NCBI GenBank assembly: GCA_013364255.1
Contig: CP054936.1
Coordinates: forward strand, 2,634,853-2,698,852
DNA length: 64,000 bases
Source: Streptomyces seoulensis
Lineage (GTDB): Bacteria > Actinomycetota > Actinomycetes > Streptomycetales > Streptomycetaceae
Reading direction: 5' to 3'
Under the pieces are notes generated by a model, which did no database searches, was not told the origin of the DNA, and saw only the letters and a list, made by a program, of their open reading frames with translations. Made by a program: the position numbers and the translations under genes. Positions within the stretch are counted from its first letter, which is position 1, and every line of letters starts with the position of its first letter. Below are positions 56,216 to 64,000 of this stretch, one piece after another.

Positions 56216-56902
56216 TCAGTGGTCGCACGCCCACGATGCGGTGGCGGTGGCCGCCTCCGCCCGCGTGCGCAGTGCACGTACCGCTTCGGCGGGGTCGTCG
56301 GCGCCGTAGACCGCCGAGCCGGCGACGAAGACGTCGGCGCCGGCCTCGGCGCAGCGCTCAATGGTGGAGGCGGAGACTCCGCCGTCCACCTGGAGCCAGA
56401 GCTGGAGGCCGTGCTTGCCGATCAGCTCCCTGGTCCGGCGGATCTTGGGCAGCATGATGTCGAGGAACGCCTGGCCGCCGAAGCCGGGCTCCACGGTCAT
56501 GACCAGCAGCATGTCGAGTTCCGGGAGCAGGTCCTCGTAGGGCTCGATGGGGGTGGCGGGCTTGAGCGCCATGGAGGCGCGCGCGCCCTTGGCGCGGATC
56601 TCCCGGGCGAGGCGCACCGGCGCGGCGGCGGCCTCGACGTGGAAGGTGACCGAGGAGGCGCCGGCCTCGACGTACTGCGGGGCCCACCGGTCGGGGTCCT
56701 CGATCATCAGGTGGCAGTCCAGCGGCGTGTCCGTCGCCCGGGCCAGGGACTCCACGATCGGTACGCCGAGGGTGAGGTTCGGAACGAAGTGGTTGTCCAT
56801 GACGTCGACGTGGAGCCAGTCGGCGCCTTCGACCGCCTTCGCCTCGTCGGCGAGGCGGGCGAAGTCTGCGGACAGGATGCTCGGGTTGATCTGCGCGGCC
56901 AT
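56216..56902 (-). CDS. rpe: Ribulose-phosphate 3-epimerase
   Basis: 228 residues from ATG 56902. TIM-barrel epimerase of the pentose phosphate pathway. Motifs: [30 protein letters not shown] (metal His/Asp), [30 protein letters not shown] and [12 protein letters not shown]. All catalytic residues are present. Confidence 0.97.
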   Translation of the reverse strand: MAAQINPSILSADFARLADEAKAVEGADWLHVDVMDNHFVPNLTLGVPIVESLARATDTPLDCHLMIEDPDRWAPQYVEAGASSVTFHVEAAAAPVRLAREIRAKGARASMALKPATPIEPYEDLLPELDMLLVMTVEPGFGGQAFLDIMLPKIRRTRELIGKHGLQLWLQVDGGVSASTIERCAEAGADVFVAGSAVYGADDPAEAVRALRTRAEAATATASWACDH

Positions 56903-57084
56903 GCCCCAAGACTGCCATGCCGGAGCACGGTTGTTCGCCCCGGTCCCGCCGGGCCGCGTCCACCGGCCGCCGCCGGGCCGCCGCCACCGTCGGCCTCGGC
57001 CGCGGACGCCCCGCGATCGGGCGCGGGCGCGGACGTACCGGTCGGCGCGGCCGGGAGGCGCCGCCGGAGGTACGGCCACGGTCT

Positions 57085-57112
57085 CGGGGCCGCCGGAGAC
57101 CCGGCGGCCCCG
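57085..57112 (-). terminator. Terminator hairpin after rsmB
   Basis: 12-bp perfect arms (CGGGGCCGCCGG and complement), 4-base loop, directly after the rsmB stop. Confidence 0.75.
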
Positions 57113-57117
57113 TGGGG

Positions 57118-58536
57118 TCAGGCCGTGCGGCGGATGAGGGCCAGGTACATGGCGTCGGTGCCGTGCAGGTGCGGCCAGAGCTGTACGTCAGGGCCGTCGC
57201 CGAGGGCCCCGACGCCCGGGAGCAGCGGCCGGGCGTCGATCAGCTCGGTGTCGGGGAACTGCTTGAGCAGGTCGTCGACGACCGCCCGGGTCTCGGCGAG
57301 GTGCGGCGAGCAGGTGGCGTAGCCGACGACGCCGCCGACCCGCACCGACTCCAGCGCCGTGCGCAGCAGCCCGCGCTGGAGCGGGGCGAAACCGTCCAGG
57401 TCCTCCGGGCGGCGCCGCCACCGAGCCTCGGGGCGGCGGCGCAGGGCGCCCAGGCCGGTGCACGGCACGTCCACGAGGACCCGGTCGAAGCTGCCGGGCC
57501 GCCACGGCGGGCGGGTCCCGTCGGCGGCGATCACCTGGTACGGGCCGGGGTTGCCGTCGAGGGCGCGGGCCACGAGCCCGGCGCGGTGCGGCTGCTTCTC
57601 CGAGGCGAGCAGGAACGCGCCGCGCTCGGCGGCGAGCGCCGCGAGCAGGGCCGCCTTGCCGCCGGGTCCGGCGCAGGCGTCGAGCCACTTCTCGTCGGGG
57701 CCGTCCAGCGGCGCGTCGGCCAGGGCGAGGGCGACGAGCTGGCTGCCCTCGTCCTGGACGCCCGCCCGGCCCTCCCGTACGGCGGTCACGGCGCCCGGTT
57801 CGCCGCCCTCGGTCAGCCGTACCGCGTACGGCGACCAGCGGCCCGGCAGCGCGGCCTCCTCGCCGAGGAGTTCCTCGGTGGTGGCGCGGCCCGGCCGGGC
57901 GACGAGGGTCACCTCGGGCCGCTCGTTGTCGGCCTCCAGCAGGTCCTCGATGCCGGCGCGGCCGCCGCCGAGGGAGTCCCACAGAGCGGAGACGACCCAG
58001 CGCGGGTGCGAGTGGACGACGGCGAGGTGGTCCTCGGGGTCGTCGTCGTAGGGCGGCGCCACCTTCTCCAGCCAGCCGTCGAGGTCGCTCTGCGCGACCT
58101 TGCGCAGCACGGCGTTGACGAACTTGGCCCGCCCGTCGCCGAGCACGACCCGCGCGAGCTCCACGGTGGCGGAGACGGCGGCGTGGCTCGGGATGCGGGT
58201 GCCGAGCAGCTGGTGGGCGCCGAGGCCGAGCACGTCCAGGACGGGCGGGTCGACCTCCCTGAGCGGCCGGTCGACGCAGGCGGCGATGATCGCGTCGTAG
58301 GTCCCCTGGCGGCGCAGCGTGCCGTAGACCAGCTCGGTGGCGAGCGCGGCGTCCCGTGCGTCGAAGTCGCCCTTCTCCCGCGCCTTGCGCAGCAGCGGCG
58401 GCAGGACGAGGTTGGCGTACGCGTCCCGTTCGTCCACCGCGCGCAGCGCGTCGAAGGCGAGGATGCGGACGGGGTCCTTCTGCGGCCGGCGGTAGGGCTT
58501 GGCGGGCCTGCGGGGCCGACGGGAGGTGTCGCTCAC
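57118..58536 (-). CDS. rsmB: 16S rRNA (m5C967) methyltransferase
   Basis: 472 residues from GTG 58536. N-terminal NusB-like domain (about 25-160; [26 protein letters not shown]), then the Rossmann-type SAM methyltransferase domain with [16 protein letters not shown], and catalytic/release Cys residues in [18 protein letters not shown] and YATCSPHL. It methylates C967 of 16S rRNA. Basic N-terminal tail. It follows fmt on the same strand with a 191-bp gap, the common fmt-rsmB order. Confidence 0.96.
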   Translation of the reverse strand: MSDTSRRPRRPAKPYRRPQKDPVRILAFDALRAVDERDAYANLVLPPLLRKAREKGDFDARDAALATELVYGTLRRQGTYDAIIAACVDRPLREVDPPVLDVLGLGAHQLLGTRIPSHAAVSATVELARVVLGDGRAKFVNAVLRKVAQSDLDGWLEKVAPPYDDDPEDHLAVVHSHPRWVVSALWDSLGGGRAGIEDLLEADNERPEVTLVARPGRATTEELLGEEAALPGRWSPYAVRLTEGGEPGAVTAVREGRAGVQDEGSQLVALALADAPLDGPDEKWLDACAGPGGKAALLAALAAERGAFLLASEKQPHRAGLVARALDGNPGPYQVIAADGTRPPWRPGSFDRVLVDVPCTGLGALRRRPEARWRRRPEDLDGFAPLQRGLLRTALESVRVGGVVGYATCSPHLAETRAVVDDLLKQFPDTELIDARPLLPGVGALGDGPDVQLWPHLHGTDAMYLALIRRTA

Positions 58537-58727
58537 GAAAAAGGTGCTCCGGATGTGTGGGGTGCGGTGCGCCGCGGGGCGCCGCGCGGCGCGCGAATGC
58601 GCCGTACACCCAGCCTACGTCCCGTACGGGACCGCACGCCCGCGCCCCACGGCCGCCTCGCCGCCGCCCGGTGGGCCGCCCGGTGACCCCGCCGACGCCC
58701 GCTCGCCTCGGCCCCCGGCGCCGCCTC

Positions 58728-60544
<1,817 letters not shown>

Positions 60545-60568
60545 CGCCCGCCGCTCACCACACCACGC

Positions 60569-60596
60569 CGCCCTCCCCGCCGTATCCGGGAGGGCG
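60569..60596 (+). terminator. Terminator hairpin after the HTH gene
   Basis: CGCCCTCCC and GGGAGGGCG (9-bp arms) with a 10-base loop, 25 bp after the stop. Confidence 0.7.
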
Positions 60597-60648
60597 CGGG
60601 TGTGTCCGGGGCCGGTGCCTCGACGGCGACGGCGTCCGCGATCACGCC

Positions 60649-60690
60649 GACCACAGCGACTACAGCGACTACAGCGACTACAGCGACCAC
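60649..60690. repeat. 9-bp tandem repeat GACTACAGC, about 4.7 copies
   Basis: Units at 60649, 60658, 60667, 60676 and a partial at 60685; first and last have CCA for CTA. It lies just beyond the stop of priA, 18 bp away, in a convergent gap. Confidence 0.88.
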
Positions 60691-60708
60691 GAAGGCCGCC
60701 ACATCCCG

Positions 60709-62847
60709 TCAGCCGATGTCCGGCGGGTCGATCCGCACCCACACCCCCTCCGCGCTCCCCCGCGCCGTACGGGCCGCCTGCGCGGCCTTCAGGGCGGCGG
60801 CCAGCGCGGCGCCGCTGCCGGGCGGCACCCGGACCAGTGCCCGGTCCCACTGCTCCCCGGGCGGCGGCGCGCCCGTCCTGCGCGGCCGGCCGGCCGGGGT
60901 GACCGGCAGCGGCACCGGGCCCAGCACCTCGGCCGGGCCCGGCAGTTCGACGGTGCGCAGGAAGTCCGCGACCGCCTCCGGCGGGCCGGTGACGGCCGCC
61001 ATCCGGGACACCGGAGGGAAGCCCAGTTCGGCGCGCTCGGCCAGTTCCCGCACCGCGTGTCCCACGGGGTCCCAGCGCACCAGGGCCTGCACGGGCCGCA
61101 GCGTCGGCTCGGCCACCACGACCACCGTGCCGCCCGCCTCCTGCGGGCGGACCAGCGCGGCGGCGGCGATCCAGCGGCGCAGCGCGTCCTCGGCCGCCCG
61201 GAGGTCGGGCCGGCCCAGCATCGCCCAGCCGTCCAGGAGCAGCGCCGCCGCGTAGCCGCCCTCGGCGACCGGTTCGGCGCCCGGGGTGCTCACCACCAGC
61301 GCGGGGGCGTCCGGCACGGTGTCCAGCACGTGCTCGCGTCCCGAGGTGCGCACCGGCACGGCGGGGAAGGCCCGCCCCAGTTCCTCGGCCGTCCGCCGGG
61401 CCCCGACGACCTGGGCGCGCAGCCGGAACGCCCCGCAGTGCGGGCAGTGCCAGCCGTTCTCCTCGCGCCCGCACCACTCGCAGCGCAGCACTCCCCCGTC
61501 CTGCCCCTGCAAGGGTCCGGCGCAGTGCCGGCAGCGGGCGGGCTGCCGGCACTGGGCGCAGGCCAGCCGCGGCACATAGCCCCGCCGGGGCACCTGCACC
61601 AGCACGGGGCCGTGCCGCAGTCCGTCCCGGGCCGCCTGCCAGGCGAGCGAGGGCAGCCGGGCGGCGCGGGCGGCCTCGTCGCGGGCGAGATCGCGGTCGC
61701 CGACGGTGCGGACCAGTGGCGCCGCCCGCCGCACCTGGTCGCGCGCCGCCACCAGAGGGCGCGCCCAGCCCGTGTCGACGAGCTGGGCCGCCTCCACGGT
61801 GCAGGCGCGGCTGCCCAGCAGGAAGGCGCACTTGTCCTGGGCGGCGCGCAGCAGCAGTACCTCGCGGGCGTGCGGCTGCGGTGCGTGCGGCTCGCTGTGG
61901 TTGTCGTCGCCGTCGTCCCACAGGGCGACCAGTCCGAGGTCGCGCACGGGCGCGAACATGGCGGCGCGGGTCCCGACGACGGCGCGGACGGAGCCCCGGC
62001 GCACCGCGAGCCACTGGCGGTAGCGCTTCTCGGGGCCGGCGTCGGCGGTGAGCAGCGCGTGCCGTCCCTCGCCGAGGAGGGCGGTCAGCGCGGTGTCGAC
62101 GCGGGCGGCGGTGCGGCCGTCGGGGACGACGACGAGGGCGCCGCGCCCGGAGGCGAGGGCGGCGGCGACGGCGCGGGCGAGTTCCTCGCTCCAGCCGAAT
62201 CCGGGCAGCGCGTTCCACACGGCGCGGGGCGAGCCGCCCGCGGCCAGCGCCTCGACGAACGCCGCGCCCCGCTCGTAGCGCGTCCAGGAGCCCGCGGCGG
62301 GCGCCGGGGGCGGCGGGAGCGGGTCGGGCGAGGGGCGCTGCTCGGCGCGGGCATTGCGCGGCGGCACGGCCAGTTGCAGGACGTCGGCGAGGCTGCCCGC
62401 GTACCGGTCGGCGACGGAGCGGGCCAGGCCCAGCAGTTCGGGGCCGAGCACGGGCTCGGGGGAGACGACCTGGGCGAGTGCGGCGAGCGGCCCCGCGTAG
62501 TCGGACTCGGCCCGGCGCTCGATCAGGAAACCGTCGATCAGTCCGCCGCCCTCGCGGCGGCCCTCCCGGACCCGGTGCCGGCCGGCCCCGAACCGCACCC
62601 GCACCCGCACGCCGGGCTGGGCGTCCGCGTCCAGCTCGGCGGGGACGGCGTAGTCGAAGTACCGGTCGAGGTGGAGCACGCCCTTGTCGACCAGCACCCG
62701 GGCCACCGGCAGTTCCCCGGCCAGCTCGGCCCCGCGCCAGGTCCGCGGCTTGGCGCGCGGCGCCTTGGCCTGGCGCACGCTCTCCCGGACGAGCGCGAGC
62801 TGCTCCGGCGGCGCCCCGCCGTCCCCCTGCCCGTTCTCGCTGCTCAC
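60709..62847 (-). CDS. priA: PriA, probable primosomal replication restart protein
   Basis: 712 residues from GTG 62847 (VSSENGQG). The N-terminal DNA-binding domain (LPVARVLVDKGVLHLDRYFDYAVP) and the zinc region with paired Cys (LACAQCRQPARCRHCAGPL, CEWCGREENGWHCPHCG) are clear. Helicase motif I (GxTGSGKT) is replaced by GFGWSEEL, and motif II (DEEH) by LWDDGDDNH, as in other actinobacterial PriA proteins, for which helicase activity is not expected. It lies directly downstream of metK on the same strand. Confidence 0.94.
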   Translation of the reverse strand: MSSENGQGDGGAPPEQLALVRESVRQAKAPRAKPRTWRGAELAGELPVARVLVDKGVLHLDRYFDYAVPAELDADAQPGVRVRVRFGAGRHRVREGRREGGGLIDGFLIERRAESDYAGPLAALAQVVSPEPVLGPELLGLARSVADRYAGSLADVLQLAVPPRNARAEQRPSPDPLPPPPAPAAGSWTRYERGAAFVEALAAGGSPRAVWNALPGFGWSEELARAVAAALASGRGALVVVPDGRTAARVDTALTALLGEGRHALLTADAGPEKRYRQWLAVRRGSVRAVVGTRAAMFAPVRDLGLVALWDDGDDNHSEPHAPQPHAREVLLLRAAQDKCAFLLGSRACTVEAAQLVDTGWARPLVAARDQVRRAAPLVRTVGDRDLARDEAARAARLPSLAWQAARDGLRHGPVLVQVPRRGYVPRLACAQCRQPARCRHCAGPLQGQDGGVLRCEWCGREENGWHCPHCGAFRLRAQVVGARRTAEELGRAFPAVPVRTSGREHVLDTVPDAPALVVSTPGAEPVAEGGYAAALLLDGWAMLGRPDLRAAEDALRRWIAAAALVRPQEAGGTVVVVAEPTLRPVQALVRWDPVGHAVRELAERAELGFPPVSRMAAVTGPPEAVADFLRTVELPGPAEVLGPVPLPVTPAGRPRRTGAPPPGEQWDRALVRVPPGSGAALAAALKAAQAARTARGSAEGVWVRIDPPDIG

Positions 62848-62973
62848 GCTTGCATTCTTACCAAACCCCACTGACAACCGACGCCCCGCCGGGACCGCCG
62901 GCCGCACAGCCCGCCCGAGGGCCCGCGCGGTGCGCGCCGCTTGCCGGCGCCCCGGCCTGCTCCGGGAACGGGC

Positions 62974-63007
62974 GAGGCCCGGCTCCCCCAGAGGGGAGCC
63001 GGGCCTC
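62974..63007 (-). terminator. Terminator after metK
   Basis: 15-bp perfect arms (GAGGCCCGGCTCCCC and complement) with a 4-base loop, 22 bp beyond the metK stop. Confidence 0.9.
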
Positions 63008-63028
63008 GGAACGATCCGGGCGCAAGGC

Positions 63029-64000
<972 letters not shown>

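Overview
The window is chromosomal DNA of a Streptomyces species. The signs are very high GC with strong third-position GC bias, many GTG starts, RbpA, the sporulation pair SmeA/SffA, F420-dependent enzymes and actinobacterial PriA. From memory, the gene order matches the S. coelicolor SCO14xx segment (smeA/sffA, rbpA, ppm1, hisG, ribE, rpe, fmt, priA, metK). No tRNA, rRNA, insertion sequence, prophage or CRISPR array was seen.

Layout. Positions 1-3.3 kb carry three minus-strand genes that look like a condensin-type (MksFEB / Wadjet JetABC-like) complex; the SMC-like gene runs off the left edge. At 3.4-7.4 kb a FadR-type GntR regulator is divergent from a 5-oxoproline/amide catabolic operon (DUF1445 hydro-lyase, pxpA, pxpB, pxpC), with a perfect 17-bp palindrome between them. 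At 7.4-16.4 kb come HEAT-repeat and ankyrin proteins, smeA-sffA, a MocR regulator divergent from a YczE-type membrane protein, a glycerophosphodiesterase and an Atg22-like MFS carrier. At 16.4-19 kb are rbpA, with a textbook sigma-R promoter, fxsA and ppm1. At 19-30 kb are an amidohydrolase, an Lrp regulator, an acyl-CoA dehydrogenase, a TetR regulator, a secreted C39-type protein, an APC permease, and a P-loop kinase with no normal start codon. At 30.2-32.5 kb a candidate small RNA precedes an orphan EccA/CbxX-type AAA+ ATPase. At 32.5-40.6 kb is a pair of CNNM/CorC proteins and then, upstream of them on the minus strand, a long colinear set: FMN riboswitch, ribE, ribM, ribAB, ribH, hisE, hisG and a PH-domain membrane protein.

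At 40.7-48.1 kb are an SDR, a 27-bp tandem repeat array, a ROK regulator divergent from an MFS carrier, a thioesterase, an NCS2 permease, a DUF5995 protein and an LLM oxidoreductase. At 48.1-53 kb is a lysine-catabolism module: davB/davA-like genes, an Lrp regulator and an amino-acid permease. Helically phased GTTGCG-type repeats lie in front of both davA and the permease. The right end (53.3-64 kb) holds guaB1, a SorC regulator, rpe, rsmB, fmt, a small HTH protein, priA and metK (cut by the right edge).

Most attention-worthy signals: the condensin-like locus at the left edge, the phased Lrp-type repeats, the candidate sRNA at about 30.3 kb, the kinase lacking an ATG/GTG start, the 27-bp array whose every unit carries an SD-like motif and an ATG on one strand, the 50-bp zero-spacer perfect palindrome, and the degenerate Walker A of SffA. 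Functions are homology judgements made by reading the translations; no database search was run.
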